Below are positions 27,522 through 36,959 of a stretch of 63,970 nucleotides of DNA, one piece after another; within the stretch, counting starts at the first letter, position 1; every line of letters begins with the position of its first letter. The stretch is from Cryomorphaceae bacterium. Lineage in GTDB: Bacteria > Bacteroidota > Bacteroidia > Flavobacteriales_D > Crocinitomicaceae. The translations under genes were made by a program, and so were the position numbers. The stretch covers positions 1 through 63,970 of the forward strand of contig JAJTGF010000002.1 in NCBI GenBank assembly GCA_021299335.1, written 5' to 3'. The notes below the pieces were generated by a model. The model had not been told where the DNA came from. It made no database searches and saw only the letters and a list, made by a program, of their open reading frames with translations.

Positions 27522-29525
27522 ATGATCAGTTTTGCCGACGAAATCAAACAAGGAATTCCAACTGTGCTCCCTGCTCCAAAAGCTTGGGATGCCGAAGTCA
27601 ATCATGCGCCGAAGCGTAAAGAAATTTTAAGTCCGGCTGAAAAAAAATTAGCTATAGCGAACGCGCTGCGCTATTTTCCTAAAGAGCAACATGCCCTCTT
27701 GGCTCCAGAATTTGCGCAAGAACTCCAAACTTATGGGCGCATCTACATGTACCGCTTTATGCCGGAAAATCCCATTTTTGCTAGGCCAATTGACCAATAT
27801 CCAGGAAAATCTGAACAGGCAAAAGCGATCATGCTCATGATTCAAAACAACCTGGATCACCGCGTTGCACAGCATCCGCACGAGCTCATTACCTACGGCG
27901 GAAACGGTGCCGTTTTTCAAAACTGGGTCCAATACCGTTTGGTCATGCAGTACCTCTCCGAAATGACAGACGAGCAGACCCTAGTGATGTATTCTGGGCA
28001 TCCAATGGGCTTGTTTCCTTCGCATCCGAACGCACCGCGCGTTGTGGTCACTAACGGCATGATGATTCCAAATTACTCCAAACCAGACGACTGGGAAAAA
28101 TTCAATGCTTTGGGAGTCACGCAGTATGGCCAAATGACCGCTGGTTCTTATATGTATATCGGACCACAAGGAATTGTTCATGGCACCACCATCACCGTAT
28201 TAAATGCCGTGCGTCGCTTAGCTAAAACCCGCGAAGATATTCAAGGTAAATTATTCTTGACAGCAGGTTTAGGCGGTATGTCTGGAGCACAGCCCAAAGC
28301 AGGTAATATTGCGGGCGTTATCTCCGTAACCGCAGAAGTCAATCCTAAAGCGGCCAAAACAAGACACGAACAAGGTTGGGTGGACGAAATCATTTCAGAT
28401 TTAGACCTTTTGGTTGCTCGCGTCAAAAAAGCACAAGCTGCCAAAGAGGTGGTTTCAATTGCTTATTTGGGGAATGTTGTCGACGTCTGGGAAAAATTCG
28501 ACCAAACAGGCGTACATGTTGACCTCGGTTCAGATCAAACTTCTCTGCACAATCCTTGGGCCGGAGGATATTATCCTGCTGGCCTGAGCTTTGACGAGGC
28601 CAACGACATGATGGCCAATGAACCTGAAAAATTCAAAAATTACGTTCAAGACAGCCTGCGCAGACATGCTGCCGCGGTCAATAAACATACCGCCAAAGGC
28701 ACTTACTTCTTTGACTACGGCAACGCATTTTTGCTCGAGTCCTCAAGAGCTGGTGGTGAGGTGATGGCTGAAAATCATATCGATTTCAAATACCCTTCAT
28801 ACATACAAGATATTTTAGGCCCAATGTGCTTTGATTTTGGCTTCGGACCCTTCCGCTGGGTTTGTGCCAGCGGCAAGCCAGAAGACCTCGAAAAAACAGA
28901 TGCAATCGCTTGTGCTGTGCTCGAACAGATGATGAAAGAGAGCCCAGCAGAAATCCAGCAGCAAATGGCCGACAACATTCAATGGATCAAAGGCGCACAA
29001 CAAAATCAGTTAGTGGTTGGCTCACAAGCCCGGATTCTTTACGCTGACGCAGAAGGGCGCATGCGCATTGCTGCAGCGTTTAACGAAGCCATTTCTAGAG
29101 GTGAAATCGGACCCGTCATTTTAGGTCGCGACCACCACGATGTATCGGGAACAGACTCGCCGTATCGCGAAACATCCAATATTTACGATGGCTCTCGTTT
29201 CACAGCTGACATGGCTATTCAAAACGTGATTGGAGACAGCTTTAGAGGCGCAACTTGGGTGAGTATACACAATGGCGGTGGCGTAGGCTGGGGCGAGGTC
29301 ATGAATGGTGGTTTTGGAATGCTACTAGATGGATCAGAACAAGCACAGCGCAATCTTACGAGCATGTTGCATTGGGATGTCAATAACGGCATTGCAAGAC
29401 GCAATTGGGCTCGAAACGAAAACGCGATGTTCGCCATCAAACGTGCCATGGAAGCAGAGCCACTTTTGAAAGTTACGCTCCCGAATTTAGTTGAAGATCA
29501 ATTATTGGACGGGCTTTTTGAATAA
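27522..29525 (+). CDS. hutU: Urocanate hydratase
   Basis: A 667-residue urocanase, which hydrates urocanate to imidazolone-propionate with tightly bound NAD in histidine degradation. The Rossmann-like NAD element is visible as LTAGLGGMSGAQPKAGN (about 246-262), with DLGSDQTSLHNPW downstream and the late GDSFRGATWVSIHNGGGVGWG block. The length fits the longer Bacteroidota form rather than the roughly 555-residue proteobacterial one. No hutH, hutI or hutG lies nearby, so the pathway genes are dispersed. No signal peptide. Confidence 0.96.
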   Translation: MISFADEIKQGIPTVLPAPKAWDAEVNHAPKRKEILSPAEKKLAIANALRYFPKEQHALLAPEFAQELQTYGRIYMYRFMPENPIFARPIDQYPGKSEQAKAIMLMIQNNLDHRVAQHPHELITYGGNGAVFQNWVQYRLVMQYLSEMTDEQTLVMYSGHPMGLFPSHPNAPRVVVTNGMMIPNYSKPDDWEKFNALGVTQYGQMTAGSYMYIGPQGIVHGTTITVLNAVRRLAKTREDIQGKLFLTAGLGGMSGAQPKAGNIAGVISVTAEVNPKAAKTRHEQGWVDEIISDLDLLVARVKKAQAAKEVVSIAYLGNVVDVWEKFDQTGVHVDLGSDQTSLHNPWAGGYYPAGLSFDEANDMMANEPEKFKNYVQDSLRRHAAAVNKHTAKGTYFFDYGNAFLLESSRAGGEVMAENHIDFKYPSYIQDILGPMCFDFGFGPFRWVCASGKPEDLEKTDAIACAVLEQMMKESPAEIQQQMADNIQWIKGAQQNQLVVGSQARILYADAEGRMRIAAAFNEAISRGEIGPVILGRDHHDVSGTDSPYRETSNIYDGSRFTADMAIQNVIGDSFRGATWVSIHNGGGVGWGEVMNGGFGMLLDGSEQAQRNLTSMLHWDVNNGIARRNWARNENAMFAIKRAMEAEPLLKVTLPNLVEDQLLDGLFE

Positions 29526-29544
29526 AACCCCATTTTGGTTCGAA

Positions 29545-30489
29545 TCAATTTTTAGGGAACGCCGTTCTTAAGAACTCACCCTTACTTGTTGGTATTTCAA
29601 AATGAAGGATATCCGCTATGGTTTTAGAGATGTCTATCATTTCTGCTTTTTCTGTTACCACAACACCTTTTGGCGTATCTGGCCCCAAGACCAATAGCGA
29701 AATATGCCTGCAACCCTCACAGCGACAACCGTGATTGACAAACCCAGAGCGTACGCCATCTAAATGCCTTCCGTGGTCATTGGTAATGAGTAAGGTAGTT
29801 TGATCACGCAATACAGGATTTGCTTGAATCATTTGCCATAGTTGTGCTGCATATTGATCAGATTGTGTAATGGCCTCTAAATACTTATTCCAGTTGTTGG
29901 CGTGCCCATAGACATCTACTGCCAATAAATTGATGAGCATCAATTGAGGTGGATTTTCACTCCGAACCAATTCCGTGACTTTGGCAAAAGTTTTATCATC
30001 ACGGCCATACCCAAGGCCATTGCCATTTGGTCCGCAATAAGTGCTGGCTTGGTATAAATCATGCCATTTTTTGTGCGAGGTATTCACCAAAACATCCAAT
30101 TTTCCTTTACTCGCAACAACATATGCTGCCGAAGAATCTTTACCAGTCGCTTTCAAGAAATATTGAAAAATATTGGGTTCTTTGGGCAAAGCCGTTCCTG
30201 CATTTGAGATGCGCTGATAGGTTCCAGTGACAATAGCGGTATGCCCCGGAACGGTGAAGGTAGGGCCGTTGTTTCTAAAATCTGCGTAAAAGGTGCCTTC
30301 GTGTTTCAATGAGTCACATAGAATCGGACTGTATTTACAGGATGGCTCACCATAAGTTTCTGAATATCGGGGGCCGTCAATCACTAAAATATAGACGTAC
30401 TTAGTGTTGTAATTGGTTTGTGAATTTTGGGCAAACACTTGACCACCTGAAGACAAGCAAAGCAGCGCCAAGAAAATGATTCTTTCCAT
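29545..30489 (-). CDS. Alkaline phosphatase superfamily (phosphodiesterase-like) secreted protein
   Basis: A 314-residue exported protein with a signal peptide (1-20). Metal-site motifs of the alkaline phosphatase/nucleotide pyrophosphatase fold are visible: VIDGPRYSET (first metal Asp), PTFTVPGHTAIVTG (probable Thr nucleophile), LLAVDVYGHAN, and LITNDHGRH. A cysteine cluster CRCEGCRH follows shortly before the last metal-ligand histidine. It probably hydrolyses a phosphate mono- or diester in the periplasm; the substrate is unknown. TAATTTTA, one base from the -7 consensus, ends 4 bp before the ATG. Confidence 0.8.
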   Translation of the reverse strand: MERIIFLALLCLSSGGQVFAQNSQTNYNTKYVYILVIDGPRYSETYGEPSCKYSPILCDSLKHEGTFYADFRNNGPTFTVPGHTAIVTGTYQRISNAGTALPKEPNIFQYFLKATGKDSSAAYVVASKGKLDVLVNTSHKKWHDLYQASTYCGPNGNGLGYGRDDKTFAKVTELVRSENPPQLMLINLLAVDVYGHANNWNKYLEAITQSDQYAAQLWQMIQANPVLRDQTTLLITNDHGRHLDGVRSGFVNHGCRCEGCRHISLLVLGPDTPKGVVVTEKAEMIDISKTIADILHFEIPTSKGEFLRTAFPKN

Positions 30490-30529
30490 CGGCTAAAATT
30501 ACATAGAAAACCCTAAACTAGCTGAATAC

Positions 30530-31954
30530 CTAGATACGTTGCAATTTGAATACTGTAAGCGGTCTGTTTTCGCTTGAACATTTCAAGATATAGAACCCAA
30601 CTTGCGGTAATGAGAGTTGTTCGCTTGACTTAGTAACCCTAAGAGCTTGTATCAATCTGCCTGAACCATCAAATAATTCAAGTAGTTCGTTAGCTTGTAA
30701 ACCACTAATTTGAATGGTTTCGGAAGTAGGATTTGGATAAACGCCAATCCGGGCAATATCCATTTCATTTGTTCCTGCGAGATTTGCATCGTATACAACT
30801 CTAATTGGGATGTTTTTTGTGACGGTTTGCGCCGGAATGCCATTGTCTGTAGTTTCAATTTGAATATGATACAAACCCGGTTGTACACCTGTGGCATCAA
30901 AGGTGAGGTCGAAACTGGTAAATTCATTGCTCACTGCAGAAGATTGGTAGCTCAGCGCATTCGGTTCATCGCAGGTAATGTTGGTCGTTAAAATTTGACC
31001 GATTTCTGGTGTGCTGATACCAATTGTAAAATCGACTGCATTTAAACTTTTTAGGGTATCGCCAGTATATACATCGATGGTGTCGCAGATACCACTGCTC
31101 ATGATCAGTGGCGGAATATTTGAATTGGTATTTGCCAAATCAAAATAAATTTCTTGACCGTCTAAAAAATCGACTTGATCGTTCGTATTGTAGGGCCCAT
31201 CAAAATTGACACCAGCTGTATCGAATTGCCCAACCTGAAAATAATTGATTCCGTTGCCAATATTGACCCCAACGGTAGCAGGTGAACCGCCAAAGCCATT
31301 TGAGCCACCCGAAGCAGAACCTGTTGTCCATTGCATGTCGCCATAGCAAAACGAAACATTGTTGGCGTTCGGTATGAGTGTGTCTAAGCCGTCTGAGATG
31401 ATCAGCTGAAACGTATTGAGCTTATCTTCCATCATTGGAAAATATCCGACATGATCCCAAATAACAACTAAAGAGTGTGGATTGACTTTGTACCATACAT
31501 TTCCACCATTAGTAGACCTCGTATCTACATCTGCCCAAAAAGGTGCAATCATGTTAAATGTTGGGTCTGGAAAGGGGTAAGCAGTAAAAGTGAAATATGG
31601 TTGTGAAAACGAGATGTTGCCATTGTTATTGATGTATAAGCTATCGTAAGTGGTGCCATAAAAACTGAAAGTAAATGGCAGAGCAATGCTATTTGAATAT
31701 TGGTCGTCGTTAGGAAGCATGGCTAACTGAAAAGTTGAATCTAACGGAATTAAGCAGTCACACAAGCCCGTTTTTTGATCCTGCGATCCGCTAAAATGTT
31801 GGTTCACAGCAGGCGCTGCAGGCGCTACAAGTGCTGCGCCATTTAGGTTGTTAGCTGCTTTAAGTACTTGATATTCCTTGGAATCAATAATGACTTGCTG
31901 AGCTATAACTTGTGCTAAGGAAAATAGACTGCAAAAGAAGAAAAATAGACGCAT
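30530..31954 (-). CDS. Secreted nidogen-like (NIDO) protein with T9SS type A sorting domain
   Basis: A protein of about 474 residues. The ORF track starts at 31993, but the ATG at 31954 opens the signal peptide (MRLFFFFCSLFSLAQVIAQ). A NIDO-type extracellular domain spans about 70-255 (LPFTFSFYGTTYDSLYINNN, NMIAPFWADVDTRS, FQLIISDG). An Ig-like segment follows with the conserved DNGIPAQTVTKNI element, then a type A sorting domain (VYPNPTSETIQISG, QVGFYILKCSS). It is likely a surface or secreted adhesin. It is divergent from the suf operon. Confidence 0.8.
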   Translation of the reverse strand: MRLFFFFCSLFSLAQVIAQQVIIDSKEYQVLKAANNLNGAALVAPAAPAVNQHFSGSQDQKTGLCDCLIPLDSTFQLAMLPNDDQYSNSIALPFTFSFYGTTYDSLYINNNGNISFSQPYFTFTAYPFPDPTFNMIAPFWADVDTRSTNGGNVWYKVNPHSLVVIWDHVGYFPMMEDKLNTFQLIISDGLDTLIPNANNVSFCYGDMQWTTGSASGGSNGFGGSPATVGVNIGNGINYFQVGQFDTAGVNFDGPYNTNDQVDFLDGQEIYFDLANTNSNIPPLIMSSGICDTIDVYTGDTLKSLNAVDFTIGISTPEIGQILTTNITCDEPNALSYQSSAVSNEFTSFDLTFDATGVQPGLYHIQIETTDNGIPAQTVTKNIPIRVVYDANLAGTNEMDIARIGVYPNPTSETIQISGLQANELLELFDGSGRLIQALRVTKSSEQLSLPQVGFYILKCSSENRPLTVFKLQRI

Positions 31955-32029
31955 AACTTTGTTTTTGAGTAAGTTGAGTATAAAAATAAGCAAATCACAA
32001 ACAAGCCCATAATTTCTTTGTTTAAATCC

Positions 32030-32061
32030 TTGGATGCAATACCATTAAAGTGGTAAATTTG
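32030..32061 (+). promoter_or_regulatory. Promoter of the sufABCD operon
   Basis: TTG (32030-32032), a 21-base spacer, then TAAATTTG (32054-32061), an exact match to the Bacteroidota TTG-N(17-23)-TAnnTTTG promoter. The box ends 46 bp before the sufA-like ATG, leaving an AT-rich leader of about 40 nt. I see no obvious Fur or IscR-like operator. Confidence 0.65.
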
Positions 32062-32107
32062 CAGCAAACAAAGTGTTTTATTTATAATTAATCTAAATAA
32101 AAACGAG

Positions 32108-32431
32108 ATGTTAACCGTTACAGATGCTGCCAAAAAACAGTCGCTTCGTCTTATGGAAGACGAGCAAAAAGAAGGTTACTTTATCCGCGTAGGTGTACAA
32201 GGCGGAGGCTGCTCAGGCCTCATGTATCAACTCACTTTTGACAACCAAGAAAACGAAGGCGATATGTCCTTTGAAAACAACGGCGTCAAAGTTGTTGTAG
32301 ACAAAAAAAGTTACCTGTATTTAGTGGGTACTACCCTTGATTTTTCAGGAGGTTTGAATGGAAAAGGTTTTGTATTCCAAAACCCAAATGCCGATAGAAC
32401 CTGCGGTTGTGGTGAATCTTTTTCTGTATAA
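32108..32431 (+). CDS. sufA: Iron-sulfur cluster assembly accessory protein (HesB/IscA/SufA family)
   Basis: A 107-residue A-type Fe-S carrier. The three conserved cysteines are visible: one in [13 protein letters not shown] (about 37) and two in RTCGCGESF (about 99 and 101). A-type carriers accept clusters from a scaffold and pass them to apoproteins. It lies 2 bp upstream of sufB and opens the suf operon. The sufA name rests on that context; IscA and ErpA are close relatives. Confidence 0.9.
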   Translation: MLTVTDAAKKQSLRLMEDEQKEGYFIRVGVQGGGCSGLMYQLTFDNQENEGDMSFENNGVKVVVDKKSYLYLVGTTLDFSGGLNGKGFVFQNPNADRTCGCGESFSV

Positions 32432-32433
32432 CG

Positions 32434-33882
32434 ATGTCTAACTACACCGAAAACGAACTCGCCCAGGACCTCGAAAGCCAGGAATACAAATTTGGTTTTG
32501 TAACGGATATCGAAACCGACACAGTTCCTATTGGGCTCAACGAAGACATCATTCGCCTCATTTCTACCAAAAAAAATGAGCCACAATGGCTCCTAGACGA
32601 ACGTCTCAAATCGTTTGCCATTTGGCGAGAAATGACCGAGCCTGAATGGGCTCATGTCCATTATCAAAAGCCCGATTTCCAGGCCATCGCCTACTACTCT
32701 GCCCCTAAACAAACCAAGAAATACGAATCCTGGGACGACGTCGATCCGGAGCTTAAGGAAACCATGAAAAAATTGGGTATCTCTATGGAAGAGCAACAAC
32801 GCCTCACCGGAGTGGCCGTAGATTTTGTCATGGACTCCGTTTCTGTTGCCACCTCATTTAAAGAAAAACTCAGCGAACTCGGCATCATCTTCTGCTCCTT
32901 CTCCGACGCCGTTCAAGAACATCCAGAACTCGTACAAAAATATATGGGAACAGTGGTGCCTAGTACCGACAACTTCTATGCTGCGCTCAACGGCGCCGTT
33001 TTTACAGATGGCTCATTTTGTTACATTCCCAAAGGTGTTCGCTGCCCCATGGAACTCTCTACATACTTCCGCATCAACGCAGGCGGCACTGGCCAGTTCG
33101 AGCGGACGCTTGTTGTAGCTGATGAAGGCGCTTATGTTTCTTACCTAGAAGGTTGTACGGCCCCTCAACGCGACGAAAACCAACTGCACGCAGCAGTAGT
33201 AGAACTCATTGCCCTCAAAGATGCCGAAATCAAGTATTCAACCGTGCAGAACTGGTATCCCGGAGACAAAGAAGGCAAAGGTGGTGTATTTAATTTTGTC
33301 ACCAAACGAGGCATGTGTGAAACCAACGCCAAAATTTCCTGGACTCAAGTAGAAACAGGTTCGGCAGTTACTTGGAAATACCCTTCTTGCATCTTAAAAG
33401 GCGACAACTCCGTTGGCGAATTCTATTCAGTAGCAGTTACCAACAACTACCAGCAAGCCGACACCGGAACCAAAATGATCCACCTCGGTAAAAACACGAA
33501 GTCAACCATCATTTCCAAAGGCATCTCTGCCGGAAACTCCCAAAACTCCTACAGAGGGCTGGTTCAAATTCATAAAGGAGCACAAAATGCGCGCAATTTC
33601 TCGCAATGCGACTCCCTGCTCATGACCGACCATTGCGGTGCTCATACCTTCCCATATATCGAATGTAAAAATCCGAGCGCCAAAATTGAACACGAAGCCA
33701 CCACCTCCAAAATTGGTGAAGACCAACTCTTTTATTGCATGCAGCGCGGTATCAGCGAAGAAAAGGCCATCAGCCTCATCGTCAATGGCTACTGCAAAGA
33801 AGTACTCAATCAATTACCTATGGAATTTGCCGTAGAAGCGCAAAAGCTTTTGGCAATAAGTCTAGAAGGTAGCGTAGGTTAA
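32434..33882 (+). CDS. sufB: Fe-S cluster assembly scaffold SufB
   Basis: A 482-residue SufB, the core scaffold of the SufBC2D complex that builds Fe-S clusters in the cytoplasm. Typical blocks are [12 protein letters not shown]-like near residue 50, [41 protein letters not shown], and C-terminal [19 protein letters not shown], with cysteine and histidine positions used in cluster assembly. The length is normal. It is flanked by sufA (2 bp) and sufC (30 bp). Confidence 0.97.
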   Translation: MSNYTENELAQDLESQEYKFGFVTDIETDTVPIGLNEDIIRLISTKKNEPQWLLDERLKSFAIWREMTEPEWAHVHYQKPDFQAIAYYSAPKQTKKYESWDDVDPELKETMKKLGISMEEQQRLTGVAVDFVMDSVSVATSFKEKLSELGIIFCSFSDAVQEHPELVQKYMGTVVPSTDNFYAALNGAVFTDGSFCYIPKGVRCPMELSTYFRINAGGTGQFERTLVVADEGAYVSYLEGCTAPQRDENQLHAAVVELIALKDAEIKYSTVQNWYPGDKEGKGGVFNFVTKRGMCETNAKISWTQVETGSAVTWKYPSCILKGDNSVGEFYSVAVTNNYQQADTGTKMIHLGKNTKSTIISKGISAGNSQNSYRGLVQIHKGAQNARNFSQCDSLLMTDHCGAHTFPYIECKNPSAKIEHEATTSKIGEDQLFYCMQRGISEEKAISLIVNGYCKEVLNQLPMEFAVEAQKLLAISLEGSVG

Positions 33883-33912
33883 AACACATCTCAAGACCAG
33901 AACTCGACAACA

Positions 33913-34659
33913 ATGATAAAAATAGAAAATTTACACGCGAGCATCAACGGAAAGGAAATCCTCAAAGGATTGAACCTCGAAGTAAAAGCAGGTGAAGTAC
34001 ATGCCATAATGGGGCCCAACGGCGCCGGTAAGAGTACACTTGCCTCCGTTTTAGCAGGTCGTGAAGATTACGAAATTACTGAAGGCAGTGTTACTTTCTT
34101 AGGCAAAGACCTTCTCGAACTCGCAACTGAAGACCGCGCAAGAGAAGGCTTGTTCTTGGCTTTTCTATATCCCGTAGAAATTCCATGTGTAAGCAACGTC
34201 AACTTTTTAAGAACTGCCCTCAATGAAAAGCGCGCTTATTTGGGTCAAGACCCAATTTCGGCAAAGGATTTTATGGCACTTGTCCGCGAAAAATCTGCAC
34301 TTGTAGAGCTAGATGCCAAATTAGCTTCTCGTTCTGTCAATGAAGGTTTTTCAGGTGGCGAAAAAAAGCGCAACGAAATCTTTCAGATGGCGATGCTCGA
34401 ACCCAAACTCGCCGTGCTCGACGAAACCGATTCAGGTCTTGACATCGATGCCCTACGCATTGTTTCGCAAGGCGTTAACGCACTTAAGTCTGCAGAAAAT
34501 GCAACCATTGTGATTACCCACTACCAGCGTTTGCTCGACTACATCGTCCCAGATGTAGTGCACGTCCTTTATGACGGAAGAATCGTCAAATCAGGCCCAA
34601 AAGAACTTGCGCTAGAACTAGAAGAACGCGGCTACGACTGGATCAAAGAAAGTTTGTAA
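33913..34659 (+). CDS. sufC: Fe-S cluster assembly ATPase SufC
   Basis: A 248-residue ABC-type ATPase without membrane partner that drives the SufBCD scaffold. Walker A is [11 protein letters not shown] (about 35-45), the signature is GFSGGEKKRNEIFQM, Walker B is AVLDETDSGLDIDAL, and the switch histidine lies in VITHYQRLLDYI. These forms, especially GGEKKRNE, separate SufC from transport ATPases. It is 1 bp upstream of sufD. Confidence 0.97.
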   Translation: MIKIENLHASINGKEILKGLNLEVKAGEVHAIMGPNGAGKSTLASVLAGREDYEITEGSVTFLGKDLLELATEDRAREGLFLAFLYPVEIPCVSNVNFLRTALNEKRAYLGQDPISAKDFMALVREKSALVELDAKLASRSVNEGFSGGEKKRNEIFQMAMLEPKLAVLDETDSGLDIDALRIVSQGVNALKSAENATIVITHYQRLLDYIVPDVVHVLYDGRIVKSGPKELALELEERGYDWIKESL

Positions 34660-34660
34660 G

Positions 34661-35914
34661 ATGGAAACCACTGTCAGTAACAAACTCGATCAATTTATTG
34701 CCGATTTAAAGGCAAGCCCAATTGCAATGCCAATCGCACTGCAAGAAGCAGCACATGGCTATCTTTTAGGACAAGACTTCCCGACTACCAAAGCCGAAAG
34801 GTTTAAATACACTAGACTTGGTAAATTGGCAGCCTCTGCATTCGATAGCGCAATTCAGCTCGATCAAACACAATTAAAAGAACATTGTGTATGCAGTGAC
34901 GCCTACACAATCTTCGTGAACAACGATCAAATTATAGTGCCGCAAAGTTTACCTCTGGGTTTAGAAATCAGCTTGCTTACCGAGGCCAATACGGCGTTCC
35001 ACGAGGCTAGTTTTAACGATATTTTTGGTGCGCTCAACGTGTTATACGCTCAAAATGGAGTAAGCATCTCTCTTGCCAAAAACTGCACCTTAGATAAACC
35101 CATTCAAATCGTTCAGGTGAATAGCGGTGGTAAGTATTTCTATCGACATCATTTTCAATTTGGTGAAAATTCAGAAGCAGCTCTTTACTTTGTTTCAAAA
35201 AGCACTGCAGATACCACTAGTTTTGCCCACACGCATTTTCAATATGACGTCGCGCAATCAGCTCGCATCAAAGTCTCCAAAATTCAAGATTGCAGCACAG
35301 GCCATTTCGACTTTAATGAAGACCGCGCCAAACAAGATGCGCAATCCCATTTCGAAATCAACACCATTACACTAGACGGCAGTTTTGTCCGCAATGATGC
35401 TGCCGTAAAAATCGAAGGGCAACACGCCCAAACCTATCTGAATGGCGCTTATTGGCTCAAAGAAGAGCAGCACGTAGCCAACTACACCACCATGGACCAC
35501 AAAGTTGCCAACTGCGAGTCCTTTGAAACGTACAAAGGTGTAGCCGCAGACAAAGCAACTGCAGTATTCAATGGTAAAGTTTTTGTGCGCAAAGACGCCC
35601 AAAAAACAAATGCTTACCAAAGCAACGCAAACGTCCTGTTGTCAGACAACGCAAGCGTTAATTCCAAACCAGAGCTTGAGATTTATGCCGACGACGTCAA
35701 ATGTTCACATGGCTCCACAACAGGCCAGCTCGATGAAACCGCGCTGTTCTACCTGAGAGCCAGAGGTTTGAGTGCTGCTTCGGCAAAAAATCTACTGCTA
35801 CAAGCATTTATGGAAGACGTGCTCATGTACATCAAACACGAGGAAGTGCTGAATTATATTCATCAGCGTGTAGCAGACCGCTTCAATTGGAGTTATGAAG
35901 CGAAGTCAAAGTAA
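34661..35914 (+). CDS. sufD: Fe-S cluster assembly protein SufD
   Basis: A 417-residue SufD, a SufB paralogue that completes the SufBC2D complex. The C-terminal beta-helix shows NGAYWLKEEQHVANYTTMDH and PELEIYADDVKCSHGST, the family's most conserved stretch with the assembly-associated histidine. The N-terminal helical part is divergent, as usual. It ends the operon; sufS and sufE, often next in Bacteroidota, are absent here. A strong terminator lies about 100 bp downstream. Confidence 0.95.
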   Translation: METTVSNKLDQFIADLKASPIAMPIALQEAAHGYLLGQDFPTTKAERFKYTRLGKLAASAFDSAIQLDQTQLKEHCVCSDAYTIFVNNDQIIVPQSLPLGLEISLLTEANTAFHEASFNDIFGALNVLYAQNGVSISLAKNCTLDKPIQIVQVNSGGKYFYRHHFQFGENSEAALYFVSKSTADTTSFAHTHFQYDVAQSARIKVSKIQDCSTGHFDFNEDRAKQDAQSHFEINTITLDGSFVRNDAAVKIEGQHAQTYLNGAYWLKEEQHVANYTTMDHKVANCESFETYKGVAADKATAVFNGKVFVRKDAQKTNAYQSNANVLLSDNASVNSKPELEIYADDVKCSHGSTTGQLDETALFYLRARGLSAASAKNLLLQAFMEDVLMYIKHEEVLNYIHQRVADRFNWSYEAKSK

Positions 35915-36011
35915 GCGAAGCAAAAAGCATTTGAAGAAATAAACTGAATTCAGAAATCGTGAGAAGTTTTCAAATCCAATTGTCCTCTGATTCTATCTAA
36001 ATTCCTTAAAC

Positions 36012-36046
36012 AAAAAAAAGAGCGCTGCACCAGCGCTCTTTTTTTT
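36012..36046. terminator. Strong bidirectional intrinsic terminator between sufD and atpG
   Basis: A perfect 16-bp inverted repeat (AAAAAAAAGAGCGCTG / CAGCGCTCTTTTTTTT) around a 3-base loop. The GC-rich core with a T-run on either side makes a rho-independent terminator in both directions, ending the convergent suf and atp transcripts. Confidence 0.92.
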
Positions 36047-36065
36047 GAATGATGTAGAAACAAAA

Positions 36066-36935
36066 TTAACCGTTGAGGGCTTCTGCACCACCGACAATCT
36101 CGAGGATTTCGTTGGTGATAGCCGCTTGGCGTGCTTTGTTGTAGCTTAATTTGAGACTTTTTTGTAGTTCACTTGCGTTATCGGTGGCTTTGTGCATGGC
36201 GGTCATGCGGGCGCCGTGTTCAGCTGCAAATGAATCTCTGATGGCTTTGTAAAGCTGTAGCTTCATGGATTTTGGCAACAAGTCTTCTACAATATCCATT
36301 TTCGAAGGCTCAAAAATGTAATCACCAGATTCGCTTTCGCTGACCGTCGGAACAATAGGCAAGAACTGTTCTGTTTCGATTGCCTGGGTGGCTGCATTGA
36401 CGAAGCGGTTGTAAACCAAAACTACCTTATCAAAAGATTTGTTGAGGAACTGCGCCATGATTTCTTCCGCTACTTGAGCTACGAGCTCAAAACGCAAATC
36501 TGCGTAGACGTCTTCCATGTTCTCCAACTTTTCATTGGCATAGAATTGTGGCGTATGCTTGTAAACGTCTTTGATTTTTTTACCAAGGCAAAGCACAGCA
36601 ACTTCTTTTCCAGCGTAATCTTCAGAAATAAGGGTGCCTACGCGCTTGATGATGTTGTTGTTGAAACCACCACAAAGACCGCGATTTGAGGTAATGCCTA
36701 CAATCAAAATTTTGTTGGTTTCACGCTGCTCAGCATAAGCATTTTCTGATAAATCTAGGCTCGCACTCAGGTTCTCGAGGATTTCACGCAATTTACCCGC
36801 ATACGGACGCATTTGCGTTACAGCATCTTGTGCGCGTTTCAATTTAGCAGCCGACACCATTTTCATGGCAGAAGTAATCTGCATGGTGGAACCCACTGAA
36901 CTGATGCGGTTACGTATTTCTTTTAGATTCGCCAT
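36066..36935 (-). CDS. atpG: ATP synthase F1 subunit gamma
   Basis: A 289-residue gamma subunit, the central rotating shaft of F1. It begins with the coiled-coil signature ANLKEIRNRISSVGSTMQIT and ends with the matching helix KATDNASELQKSLKLSYNKARQA and TNEILEIVGGAEAL. The mid-region LCGGFNNNI is also typical. It is last in the atpBEFHAG unit and ends about 20 bp from the terminator. Confidence 0.97.
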   Translation of the reverse strand: MANLKEIRNRISSVGSTMQITSAMKMVSAAKLKRAQDAVTQMRPYAGKLREILENLSASLDLSENAYAEQRETNKILIVGITSNRGLCGGFNNNIIKRVGTLISEDYAGKEVAVLCLGKKIKDVYKHTPQFYANEKLENMEDVYADLRFELVAQVAEEIMAQFLNKSFDKVVLVYNRFVNAATQAIETEQFLPIVPTVSESESGDYIFEPSKMDIVEDLLPKSMKLQLYKAIRDSFAAEHGARMTAMHKATDNASELQKSLKLSYNKARQAAITNEILEIVGGAEALNG

Positions 36936-36959
36936 TCTAATCCTAAATTAAGGCGTTAA

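Noticed and set aside
29525-29545. A terminator between hutU and the phosphatase gene.
   Set aside because: The spacer is about 19 bp with no GC-rich stem; the AAAACCCCATTTTGG sequence does not form a convincing hairpin.
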